NCBI GenBank assembly: GCA_025504975.1
Contig: JANUWI010000008.1
Coordinates: forward strand, 1,302,001-1,366,000
Direction of reading: 5' to 3'
Length of the DNA stretch: 64,000 bases
From: Plenodomus lindquistii
Lineage: Eukaryota > Ascomycota > Dothideomycetes > Pleosporales > Leptosphaeriaceae
Shown here: piece after piece, positions 1 through 9,491 of the stretch
Layout: each line of letters begins with the position of its first letter
Position numbering within the stretch: the stretch's first letter is position 1
Translations under genes and position numbers: made by a program
Notes under the pieces: generated by a model
Seen by the model: the letters and a program-made list of their open reading frames with translations, nothing else
Databases searched by the model: none
Told to the model about the DNA's origin: nothing

Positions 1-153
1 TTCGGTGAGCCTAGCGCCAGACTCGACCAATTGTAACTCGAAAGAGGGTGTTGAGGATGAGGCTTCGAAGGCGCGCAGGCCTGACGACACATCATCGTCG
101 AAAAGTTTCTGGACTTTCCCAGCGCGAGAATCGTCATGCAGCGTGCCGCTCAT
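1..153 (-). CDS. 5' part of an unrecognised gene cut by the left window edge
   Basis: The reverse strand is open from the window edge back through an ATG at 153, which begins MSGTLHDDSRAGKVQKLFDD. The same frame stays open further upstream to about 338, where a CCTAG could be a splice acceptor, so 153 may be an internal methionine. The visible 51 residues are acidic and polar, with no motif I recognise. The gene would be divergent from the LYR gene at 829. No function is assigned. Coding status rests only on the open frame and plausible composition. Confidence 0.35.
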   Translation of the reverse strand, partial: MSGTLHDDSRAGKVQKLFDDDVSSGLRAFEASSSTPSFELQLVESGARLTE

Positions 154-828
154 CTCAATGGCGTAGGCACGGGTCGCGGTATAGACAGGGGCTGGTTGAT
201 CCAAAGCAAGTTGAGGATTTGCAGTACGTGAGGCTGGAGGCGAGGAATAGGTCTTGATAATGGCAGGGAGTTGATGACGACGTGTAGGAGATAGGAATGT
301 TTGCGCTGACAGTCTGTGGGCTGGCTCGAGGTGGTTTCTAGGGATGAGAATATGTGAGTAGTAATCGGGTATAGACAACGATGGCAAGTCAGACTAGATT
401 TGTAGGTCAGCGCGGTTTCTCTGAAGTGCGGATCGCGGTATGCGGTTTCCTCGGCTCAGACAAGTGGCTCAACGTGTCTTGAGCACTGGTTCACGTCGTC
501 AAGGACACTCTTGATTCGTGTTAAGCGTTTTCGGAACGATCAGCATCACTGAGACGTCAGAGGCTTGTTTGTTCATTCACAGTTGTGATGTTCCGTCGCG
601 TATGGACGATTTTGGAGAGACGCGTCGCGGGGCATGCAGCCGACGGCAAGGCTGAGGCCTGCAGATCTAATACAATGTTGGGCTAGCTTGCATCTACCTC
701 ATCTACGTCAGCCTGCATTGCAGAAGAGCCTCATCCATTCCGTCGATTGTTTGTCTCAATCTGCATTTGGCTGTTTACTCACATCATTGAAACACTCCAT
801 CCATTTTGCCTTGGACTCTGTTGAGGGA
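154..828. other. Intergenic region between divergent genes
   Basis: Presumed shared promoter region for the left-edge minus gene and the LYR gene. The short open frames here have no domain or splice support. No repeat or RNA gene is visible. Confidence 0.4.
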
Positions 829-1301
829 ATGCTGCGACGATATGCGACAATAGCCAGCAAGCCGCCCTCTCGGCTGAGAGCACGAGGAAAGGCTCCTGTC
901 GGCCTCGACCACGTTAGACTACATATAGCGAATACGACCCCTATCACACGCTGATTGATTTGCAGTTCATCCAACGACAGCGAGCTCTGGCATTGTGGCG
1001 AGAGATTGTCCGCAGTACTTCGAAAATTCCGGATGAAGGGGCGAGAAAAGACATGCGACAATTCGCAAGATCTGAATTTGAACAACACAAACGAATCACT
1101 GACCTCGTGAGTATACTCTATCCTCTGTGACGCATAGGCAGAGGTCTGATTGTCAAACTAGGGACACATCAGGTACCTGATCTCTGTATGTCCTGCTCTC
1201 TCCGACCCTTGACGCTCGAAACTGACCTTGCACAGTACGGCAAAACTCAGTTCCAGACTATGAAAGGCACCTTGATCAATTCTGGTGTACTGAACGAATG
1301 A
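829..1301 (+). CDS. LYRM2-type LYR-motif mitochondrial protein
   Basis: Four exons join in frame (829-912, 966-1106, 1162-1185, 1236-1301) to give 104 aa; the introns are 53, 55 and 50 bp with normal GT/AG ends. The first 28 residues are basic, rich in S, R and A and free of acidic residues apart from a final Asp, like a mitochondrial presequence. The LYR-type motif lies at residues 31-40 (QRQRALALWR). It is followed by the family's IPDEGARKDMRQFAR-like helix and an ARxEFxxHK stretch, and then GHIRYLIS. Order and length match the LYRM2 branch of the Complex1_LYR family, whose members bind the mitochondrial acyl carrier protein and help assemble respiratory complexes. That role is family knowledge. 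The assignment is firm because three splice junctions restore one continuous family alignment. The gene is missed by simple ORF calling because the exons are so short. Confidence 0.82.
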
Positions 1302-1602
1302 AGTTGTATGAAGTCCCCTGTTTTGCTTGTATCAGCGTGTCATAGACTGTATCTCGCTCTGATTGGTCAATGCACCGAGGGGTTGCCATTAGCGTCACCT
1401 GCTCGCTCTCGCTCATGCAGGCACCACGATTAGAACATAACCAAAGCCTCATAGCACCGGAGACTGTTCCAGCAAAACGACTGCACAAAGTTGTTCTTCC
1501 GATTAATACAAGCTCTTCTTTTGCACAGATCTTCAACCGCAACCCCCCTCCTGATCCTGGGCATTTACCACGCTTACTCAGCAAACTTGAAGTGTGGCGA
1601 CT

Positions 1603-3989
1603 ATGACTTCGCCGGCTGCTTCGAATGTTTGCATTGTGGGGGCTGGGCCGGCCGGACTCGTTACGGCGAAAACATTACTTCAGTATCCTGGCATATCAGT
1701 GACCATCTTCGAAACGGCCGATCGTTTGGGTGGCATGTGGAGAGGACGTGAAGGAGAGCACGGCGACAAGTGCGACCCAGGTAGATTTGCACTATGTGGA
1801 AATCTGAAATAATCCGTCTAACCTGAAGCATCAGGTATGCGAACGAACTTGAGTAGATTCACCGTTGCATTCTCAGATCTCGACTGGCATTCGGTATTCC
1901 CTGCAGAAGAGCGCAATACTGGAAAGATACCAGCATTTCCGAAAGCATATGAAGTTGGGAGGTATCTCGAAGTGTACAGCTCAAAGTTTGGATTGGACAC
2001 CGTAATCCAGCTCAACACAAAAGTCATCAAGGCTAGGCTTGATCAGCATCTCAAGCTTTGGGAAATCACTACGCAGGATCCAATCTCTGGGCGGCTGTGT
2101 AAGGCTGAGTTTGACTATCTCGTCATCGCCAGTGGATTTTTCGACAAGCCAGGACGGTCATTCGACCCTTCTCCAAGCAAAAGTCTGCCCAACGTACAGC
2201 ACACCTCCCGCTTCCGAGACCTATCCTCTCTGACTCCACGTGCGGGAAAGATAGTTGTGATAGGCGGTGGCATCAGTGGAACAGAGGCTGCTGCAAGCGC
2301 CGCGTTCCAAATTTCAAATGCCAGAACCCAGGCTGGAGCGCCGAGCGCCGTTCACGCTGACAGCAGGATATATCATATCGTTAATCGTCCTTTGTATGTA
2401 CTTCCGCGGCACCTCCCTGCGCGCCGTACGGAATCATGCTTTGGAAAATCCGACCTTGCTCCTAAACTCTTGCCGCTCGATCTCATATTGTACGATCTTA
2501 CTAGGCGCGGCGGCGGAGCAATCTCGGCTGCTACCTCAATTGTCCCGCCAGAGAAAGCTCGCAAAGGGCACGAGTTTCTGCGTTCGGTGCTTGGTGGCGA
2601 CCAAAGTGATCTTGGTTCTCCAGAACTTGTGTATAGCGATGCTCAGTTGCAGTACCCTGCCTATACAAGCATCACGGACACATACGCGGAATTCGTCCGA
2701 AGCGGGGTCATCATTCCTGTCCAAGGTTGGGTAGATGAAGTTAAGCGGCAGCAGAATAGTGACTCATTCGATATCTACTTGAAGCAGTTTGAACCGTGGT
2801 ATCATGCACAGGCAAAGAAGATACGGGTAAGTAGCATAAGTGTGCGGTATTGAACAGCTTCACTGACATTCGCAAGGGAACGAGAACCATCGAAAATGTT
2901 ACTGGCATCATCGAAGCAACCGGCTTCAAAGTCGATCTCGACTACCTCGATGCTACAGTTAAGGCCCACCTTGATTTCGATCCTTCGTGCGCACGAATTC
3001 CGTTTCGATTCACGCAAGCTTCTACCGTTGGCCTCCCCAATCTCGCCGCGGTCGGATTCTACGAAGGCCCATTCTGGGGTGTCATGGAGATGCAGGCGCG
3101 TTACATTGCAGATATCTGGGCTAGAGGTGCGACCCTGCTGGACAATCTGGACAAGTCTCCGAAGTCGGGCTCCTTCTCTGGAGATGTAGTTGGAGAAATG
3201 CGGGAGGCCATGAAAGACGAGTGCGCGCTGCAGGTCCCACAATTCTGGATGTCTGACTACGTGGGTTTCGTAGAACAATTCGCAAGAGAAGTGGGCATCG
3301 CCCGTAATGACCAGGGATTCGGTCACCAGCTCGGACCAGCATTTCCAGCTCGTTATTGCAGCAGCAAGACAGCCGATCTTGATGGCGACGCTGTGGTACA
3401 GGAAGTGTTGGCTTTGTCACACGAGGACAAAGACGATGTCAAATATGTCGCCCCAGCTGTCTTCCGCGGCCTCCAGGGCCTTTGGAATTTCAGTCGCAAA
3501 ATCGAGCCATACATCGCTTCTTCGCCTCGTTGTACTTACACTGGTACTGCGCACTTCCACCCTCGATCACCTGCAGATCCCAGCGCTGATGCGGAATACC
3601 TCTATGAGGAAGACAGTACATTTGAATCTGATCAAGGCCATTCGTTTGGTGTGACGCGTAGCTATGTCTACACTTACTATGACAAGTGGGAACGCATCAT
3701 TCAGAACTTCGTCGTGAAAGATGGAGAGACCTTTAATACTCCTTCCCACACGTGGAAATTCCATGCCCCAGGTTCAAGCGATGGTGAGCATGGATGGATG
3801 GCAAGCCACTCTCATCATGAATGCGAGCCTCAAACATACTACACTGTACACAACGAGTTCAGATTCATGGGCGCCAACATCAAATCTTTCTGTCTCAAAT
3901 ACGAGGTCAAAGGCCCTAGCCAGCACTACATCCACGAGACGTGGTATGAGAGACCAAAAGCGGGGGTCTGGTCTCGAAGTAAGGCTTGA
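1603..3989 (+). CDS. Flavin-dependent monooxygenase fused to a C-terminal DUF6314-like domain
   Basis: Three exons (1603-1780, 1835-2826, 2877-3989) give 760 aa. The chosen start is the ATG at 1603; the frame runs 9 nt further upstream but begins there with GTG. The first Rossmann motif GAGPAG is at residues 13-18, followed by RLGGMW. A second dinucleotide motif, GGGISG, is near residues 203-208. This is the two-dinucleotide-site layout of class B flavin monooxygenases, which use FAD and NADPH to oxygenate N, S or carbonyl groups. From about residue 590 the protein becomes a separate module with GTAHFHPR, YLYEEDSTF, RSYVYTYYDKWERI and HETWYERP segments, which I match to DUF6314. The substrate is unknown. 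Intron 1 falls inside the Gly codon before MRTN, a natural junction. The C-terminus may continue past a possible donor at 3979, but the local stop is adequate. Confidence 0.82.
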
Positions 3990-4919
3990 TAGATCATCGT
4001 ACGAAAGACACGAGGAGATCGCCGCAGTAGCACCGCTTGATGCTACCACCAGCTGGTCGATGGCGCTTCTCACTAGAGTCGCTTCACAGCCAGTGAAGAC
4101 GTGAGACTGCGATAAAATTTCGAATGAAACGGACAACGAATGCTACAGGTCTCATGGTACGTCGCATTATTGTGCCCCGGGTGCGGTGTTGTTGTCTTAC
4201 TCAACGCTACAACTACACGTTCAGGAATGCTCTCTAATGCTCCTGCACCTATCTCTATTAGTTGTTATCGATAACTTGGCCACTGGCATCAAAAGGTTCT
4301 CTAGCGCCCTAGACATTGACTGCTACCTTACCTTTGGTTACCAACTCGACTTCAGGTCTCGACGTGGCCATTCGCTTGTGCAACACCCCCAGAGGTGAAT
4401 GGCCTCACAATGGTTGTAATGGCACGGCGTTGAAGCATCTTGGCATCAGACAATGCCCAGTAAATGCACAGTCCAGTCTAACTAGCCGAACATAGTAGTC
4501 CATCTCAAAGACCGCTCCCATAGTATTCCTGTACCTTGCCTGAATGTCGGTGAGCAGCTTCAGCTTCGGATCTGAGCGACGAGTCTCATCAATCGCATGA
4601 CGCCCTCCATACGGCTTCGAGTCCGCCACAGATCTCGATCGGATGATTTCGAGCTGAGTGATAGATTTCGATGCCTCAGCAAAATCACGATGAACAATGT
4701 AAAAGAATGTATTTAAGCCATGCTCTTCAGCCAGTCCATACCCTGAATTCCATAACTATCATCTGCCACTTCAAAGTCGCAAATCTCGATCCCACAATTT
4801 GAATACTTGCTTAGCCTTCTCAATATCGCGGACTTCTTCGGACCCTGTGTCCCTCTTCGTCGTACTTAACCCCGGCAAAACACCCCGACAGACTCATTCC
4901 AACCACACCTCCCCTCACT
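3990..4919. other. Intergenic, no gene seen
   Basis: Only short frames of low plausibility are present on both strands. The last 100-200 bp are the likely promoter of the secreted protein gene at 4920. Confidence 0.4.
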
Positions 4920-5740
4920 ATGATGAAAGCCCAATTTCTCCTGATTCTCCCATGGGCAGCCATGCTGTCAGCAGGCCCGGCCCGGCGAGACTGCGGTGAA
5001 ACGAAGTCTTTCTTTGGGACAAACTCGTGCGGCGAGACCTACGGCGGGTGCGCTTCCCTCCATCCCTTGAAGCTACCAAGGTACTTCCCCAACTTTGCGC
5101 ACAGTTCACTGACACAACACCTCAGAACATGGGTCGAATGCGCTACCGATGTCTCCGCCGTTCCAACTTTCACAGTGCCGACTTGCGCGCCAACAGCGTC
5201 GTTGAAATTCGTGAACTCAGAGGCTGAACGCCGGCCTGGTCGCTACTACAATGCTACAAAGACCGCGCCCCCTGCACCCTTGATCACCGCTGCGCCAGAG
5301 TACAACGCCACTGCAGCTCGAACATGGGGCAATCTGACATCGTCTTGCTCTCCACTCTTCATTTGCGTCGACTGCCTCGCTGTCTGCGGCACTGTATCCA
5401 AGAAATACGGAGAGTAAGTCTCCCAACCCTTTCTTCATGTTCTCAACCCTCACTCGGAATGAATCACATGGAATCTGCAGCGGTATAAAGCTAACATATT
5501 GGCAGTTGCTACGACACATGCACACCTCACTCCATCAGCTCGCCCGAATGCACCCTCCCATCCGCCCTCCCCACCGCTCCCGTTCGTGTTCCACCCAACG
5601 CGACAGCAACCTCGGGCGATTACAACTGGGACGTCACAGTCCCATCACTGGGCCTTTACAAAGCGCCAGTCAGGGAGGAGAAGGCATGGTGTCTAGGCGC
5701 AAGCTTCATGTGCGCGCCCAAGGGCTGGTTCAGGCGATGA
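4920..5740 (+). CDS. Secreted cysteine-rich protein, effector-like
   Basis: Three exons (4920-5047, 5126-5413, 5506-5740) give about 216 aa. The start is ATG ATG; either methionine serves. Residues 1-20 form a hydrophobic signal peptide (MMKAQFLLILPWAAMLSAG). The mature part has many cysteines (DCGETKSFFGTNSCGET near the N-terminus, then CSPLFICVDCLAVC, DCYDTC, WCLGASFMC) and several N-glycosylation sequons. There is no transmembrane segment or GPI signal. Intron 1 (78 bp, donor GTGCGC, branch CTGAC) is a multiple of three, so the frame stays open through it; splicing gives GGTWVEC, which reads better than the retained form. Intron 2 has a clean CTAAC branch. The family is not recognised. Cysteine pattern and secretion suggest an apoplastic role, which is inference. 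Confidence 0.65.
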
Positions 5741-6118
5741 ATGCGAGAGACTTGACAAATGATGAAATTGTACCACAAGACTGAATTTCGGGTTTGTAAT
5801 GGCGTTTGGAGTTATAGCGTAGATTGAAGCCGTGGAGTTTGGGGCAAGGGAAGGCGGTTTATTGATGAGCACACAGCCTTTTACGGCATCTAATGAGTCT
5901 CCTACCGTACACAATTACACGTTTTGACGAACAAACTTAGAGTTTTAGTGATACATTGATTGCAAAGAGGTTGTCAAAGACCATTCAATTATTTACAGTT
6001 TGAGCTTAACAGCTTCATCCGCTATATGGGCTATTCTCGCACACTTTTGAGCCAACGCAGTAAGCTTTGAACACGTTCGTGGAGGACGACAGCCCTCTTC
6101 TCTCTTGTATCCGTTCGA
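5741..6118. other. Intergenic, with a degenerate repeat unit at its end
   Basis: No coding sequence is recognised. At about 6080-6106 there is a degraded partial unit of the hairpin array that follows. It is followed by GTATCC and GGATAC, complementary arms around a 6-nt spacer, leading into the left inverted repeat at 6119. Confidence 0.5.
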
Positions 6119-6496
6119 GGATACACCGGCCCAGACATGCTGGTGGAGGGCGACAACCCTCCCTCTCTTCTGAAATGCGAAGAGAGGACGCCACCCGGAC
6201 ATGCTGGTGGAGGGCGACAGCCCCCCCCCCCCTCTCCTCTGAAATGCGAGGAGAGGGTACCCACAGACATGCTGGTGGAGGGCGACAGCCCTCTCTCTCT
6301 TCTGAAATGCGAAGAGAGAGCGTCTCCAGACATGCTGGTGGAGGGCGACAGCCCCCCCCTCTCCTCTGAAATGCGAGGAGAGGGTACCCACAGACATGCT
6401 GGTGGAGGGCGACAGCCCCCCCTCTCTTCTGAAATGCGAAGTGAGGGTGCACACAGACATGCTGGTGGAGGGCGACAGCCTCCCGCCGGTGTATCC
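6119..6496. repeat. Tandem array of two-hairpin units framed by 11-bp inverted repeats
   Basis: Six units start with GACATGCTGGTGGAGGGCG at 6134, 6198, 6266, 6329, 6393 and 6456, a period of 63-68 bp; the last is truncated. Each unit holds two potential hairpins. The first pairs GGAGGGC with GCCCTCC across a 4-nt loop. The second pairs a CT-rich arm with a GA-rich arm across the loop TGAAATGC. The second stem varies between units in a compensatory way: CCTCTCTTC with GAAGAGAGG, CCTCTCCTC with GAGGAGAGG, CTCTCTCTTC with GAAGAGAGAG. The whole array is bounded by GGATACACCGG (6119-6129) and its exact reverse complement (6486-6496). Long open frames across it on both strands are a by-product of the repeats. 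No transposase and no target-site duplication is visible. Confidence 0.9.
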
Positions 6497-6526
6497 TAGC
6501 AAGGACTTCTTTCCCTGCCTATACCC

Positions 6527-7072
6527 TCAATATGAAAGGCTTGCAGTCTCCCTCCTGAAGTCTTCCCTCCCCATCCACAATTGCTCTCTTGTGACCTTGT
6601 AGCGGCCCGTCATCACCTCGTCTCCACACAGCCAGGAATGGTACGCCTTTGGCAGGCCATACTGCACGCCGTGTGTCCGGACCTTGCTGTCTTGTCTGAG
6701 CACGCTTCTGCCCAGGGTATGGTCCAAGAAGAAGTGCTTTTCGCTGACTGTGGCTTTGACCCACTGCATGTCGATGCGCACACAATTCTTGTAGTTCTTG
6801 CCGTCTTTGTCTTGTGGGCGCCATGCTTTGGGCGGCGGCTGCAGGAGGGCGGTGACCAGGGAGTCGATCGAGCGGTAGGCGTCTGGTATACTGATGTCGT
6901 CACCGGGTACGCCGAGGGAGTCGTTGGGTGAGCCCTGGTTAGCGGTGGCGGCAAGTGGAAGGACATCAACGGGTGGTGAAGAGAGAGATGGTCCGAACTG
7001 GAGGATCGCAGGGGCAGATGCGGTGCGAGAAGGGGGAGTAGGAGGACGGTAGGAGTCTGAGCAGAGGGACAT
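6527..7072 (-). CDS. Paralogue A of an unrecognised three-member family
   Basis: Single exon, ATG at 7072, 181 aa. The N-terminal half is Pro/Ser/Ala-rich and probably disordered. The C-terminal half carries the shared region: VTALLQPPPKAW, then VRIDMQWVKATVSEKHFF, then SKVRTHGVQYGLPKAYHSWL followed by CGDE. The same order appears in the genes at 7787 and 14064. No signal peptide, membrane segment or catalytic motif is seen. I do not recognise the family and assign no function. The frame continues upstream of 7072, but methionine 7072 begins the composition typical of the other copies. Its 3' end lies 31 bp from the hairpin array, so the array sits in its terminator or 3' UTR region. Confidence 0.6.
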   Translation of the reverse strand: MSLCSDSYRPPTPPSRTASAPAILQFGPSLSSPPVDVLPLAATANQGSPNDSLGVPGDDISIPDAYRSIDSLVTALLQPPPKAWRPQDKDGKNYKNCVRIDMQWVKATVSEKHFFLDHTLGRSVLRQDSKVRTHGVQYGLPKAYHSWLCGDEVMTGRYKVTREQLWMGREDFRRETASLSY

Positions 7073-7786
7073 TGTAAGGATTGTTTTCTGAACGAGAAGT
7101 ATCAGCAGATCGCTCGTAGCGGGGCCCAAGGCAAAATAGATCAGAGAACGGTCTCGTGATCCACGTTTAACATGCATGCAACTTACGGAGAGTGAGCGAT
7201 TGCTAGTAGCTGGCGCGCTTGATTGCACTTGTGGTGGTGTATACAGGTGCGGGAGTGGCGAGCTTAAGAGGAGAATTTGTGAGGAGATGAGGAGAACAAC
7301 AGTGGTGGAACAGGAGCGGGTGTTATTTATGGCGGGTCCGGCGAGCAAACGCCTCGCGGGCTTCGCTCTCACCTCCAGCTTTGCTCAGTGACCCCCAATC
7401 TGAGCGTCAGAGCAAGACTGAAGGCAAGTACAATTGTGAGTGACCGTGAGAACATACGAGAAGCTAGAGTGAATGTGAACTCGGAAGAGGAAGTAGTGGG
7501 GGGCGGATGACGCGCAGGCGCGATGGAGAAGTGTTGCTACACGAAGTTTCTCTTAGTGGTCGAGGAACTCCACATGTCACGTAGTCACTGTTTGATGGCA
7601 ATGCTTCACTGATTTATCAGAATGAAATACGAATTAGAGGTAGCTTACAATGATGCTAAGAGATTGAAACTGTGGAATTGACGGCATGGGCGTGATGCCA
7701 GAGTTCTTATACTAGTAGAACTGCTGGGGAGTGGGCGGCTAACGCGGCCGTGATGTTTGGATCAAACCAAATTGGTTCAGGGTTGA
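7073..7786. other. Intergenic between paralogues A and B
   Basis: This is the promoter region of paralogue A and the 3' side of paralogue B. Nothing else can be supported. Confidence 0.4.
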
Positions 7787-8437
7787 TCAATAATTCCTTT
7801 GAAGATCTTCGAAGTATTGCGGCGTGAAATACATACATTGCTCTGCAGCAGAGACAGATTCGTCGTTGCCACATAGCCACTCTAGGTATAATGTTGGTAG
7901 GCCCAACGCAGCGCCGTGGATGCGAATGTCGGAATCCTCCTTAAGTATGTATCGCTCGTCGCTATTTCGAAATCGGAAGTGCCTTAGACGATTGCCAGCC
8001 CCGATAGCCCATTGTAGTGAGAGCACACCGTGTAAGAATGCGTGGGGAGGCGGATTGAGAAGATGGCACACAAGCTGCGCGGCGGTAGGCGGCGGTCCAG
8101 GAGCAACGATGGGTAAGACGAACTGGCTGAAGTCTATGTTTACAACAGGAGCCCCGGATGCGAAGGCATGTGCTACGTTGAATGGGTCGAACTCCTTTAA
8201 TTGATCTTGACTCTGGGCGCCCATGTCGAACCCTGCATTGACTTTTGCAGACTCCTTGTTGAAATATTGGTTGCACTCAAAGCTTGGAACATCGTTTTCT
8301 TCGACGGTGGCTGAACTTATTGACGACGGTTCAGAGCCGATGATACGAGAAGACACGTCCCGTTGATAGTCGCATGACTCTTGTGAAGAGCGTCGGGAGG
8401 AAGGCGATGGATGGCCTGCGCCATGATGGCCTGACAT
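7787..8437 (-). CDS. Paralogue B of an unrecognised three-member family
   Basis: Single exon of 216 aa starting MSGHHGAGHPSPSSRRSSQE. The Ser/Pro-rich N-terminus is followed by a conserved core: LVCHLLNPPPHAF, then LSLQWAIGAGNRLRHFRFR, then SDIRIHGAALGLPTLYLEWL and CGND. The core aligns with paralogue A (SKVRTHG, GLPKAYHSWLCGDE) and with the spliced paralogue at 14064. There are no secretion or membrane signals. Same strand and close spacing to A (about 0.7 kb) suggest tandem duplication followed by strong divergence. Function unknown. Confidence 0.6.
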   Translation of the reverse strand: MSGHHGAGHPSPSSRRSSQESCDYQRDVSSRIIGSEPSSISSATVEENDVPSFECNQYFNKESAKVNAGFDMGAQSQDQLKEFDPFNVAHAFASGAPVVNIDFSQFVLPIVAPGPPPTAAQLVCHLLNPPPHAFLHGVLSLQWAIGAGNRLRHFRFRNSDERYILKEDSDIRIHGAALGLPTLYLEWLCGNDESVSAAEQCMYFTPQYFEDLQRNY

Positions 8438-8958
8438 AATCAGTCTTTTGCGATGATGTGAATAGGAGTGCGTTGATAGCGCAGACTGGTCTAGGGGATG
8501 GGACTGGTTTCTGCGACGCTAGCATGAGACAACCCTCCGTGAATGAGATGGAGACCGAGAACCTTATGGTGACGAGTGATTTTACGTACACCAGCTCGGA
8601 AACATACACAATAAAAGCTAACAGTGCTACTGACTGACCATCGCCTGGAATCTTGTTGTAACATAATGTAAGCGCTTACTACCTCCCAGGCCCACGAAAC
8701 GCTGTGAGATCTTCTCGCATTGCCGTATTGTGAACATTCCGCTTCACGAACGCTATGTCTTCACTGACAATGTTGCTGTATTAACAACGGCTTCTTACCT
8801 GGTAAGGTAATAGGAGCAGATCTGTGCCCCATTTTGTTGCGGATCTCATAATGTATTCTGCCCCTTGTTTGACTCTTTCATACGCCCAACACAGTCCTAC
8901 TCCATTGTTAACACTGTGTACCATTGAACAACGAACAATTTCTGCATTTGAACTCACA
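8438..8958. other. Intergenic
   Basis: Presumed promoters of paralogue B (leftward) and of the small secreted protein (rightward). No other feature is supported. Confidence 0.35.
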
Positions 8959-9132
8959 ATGCTTCTTTATTTCTCTTCGCTTGTAACACTCGCGTTCGCC
9001 GCAATATCCGACGACCTATTGAATCAGGGTAAGGATCCGCCTCCAAAAGAGTGCTCGAGCTTCAATTGGGCACTGGTCCAGCAATCGGCCTACAAAGTGA
9101 TAGTGGATCCGCCATGGAGATGCTTGAAGTAA
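8959..9132 (+). CDS. Possible small secreted protein, 57 aa
   Basis: From the ATG at 8959 the product begins MLLYFSSLVTLAFAAISDD, a compact signal peptide with a cleavage-like AAIS. A short mature chain with two cysteines follows. The frame is also open upstream to 8824, but without signal-peptide character. A GTAAGG at about 9031 could be a splice donor, in which case the true C-terminus differs. No homologous family is recognised. Support is limited to the signal peptide. Confidence 0.35.
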   Translation: MLLYFSSLVTLAFAAISDDLLNQGKDPPPKECSSFNWALVQQSAYKVIVDPPWRCLK

Positions 9133-9491
9133 TGCATAGGCTTGCGTACTAGCCACAATATGTTGGTATAGCATCAGACTTCGTGCTGACGAGCGGGACG
9201 CGTTTCGGCACTCTCCGTGATCTACAATGTACCGTACCTACGGTAGGTATGTTTTGCGACCGGATCAATTCCAGAATATCGTTGCAGAGATCAATATACG
9301 TTTATAAGCATTTTGATGCTCAAGGTTGATGCTTTAGGCCTTCGGCGTGATTGTGATGTTTGAGACTCTGAGTTGCGGAGTTCTCGGGAATGCCAAGACT
9401 GTTTGCACAGTTTGCAGCTGCTCCAAAGGTCTCGAAGGACAACGACAACGATACCAACGTCGATAACGGTGCAACTTTCCTCACAACCATA

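Noticed and set aside
6119..6496. Classical MITE or DNA transposon
   Set aside because: The ends are inverted repeats, but no target-site duplication is seen and the interior is tandem repeats; called a repeat, not a mobile element.
5993..6502. A 169-codon minus-strand frame and three plus-strand frames across the hairpin array
   Set aside because: All follow from the repeat being open in several frames; the peptides are just the repeat unit read in phase-shifted forms, with no start context or domain.
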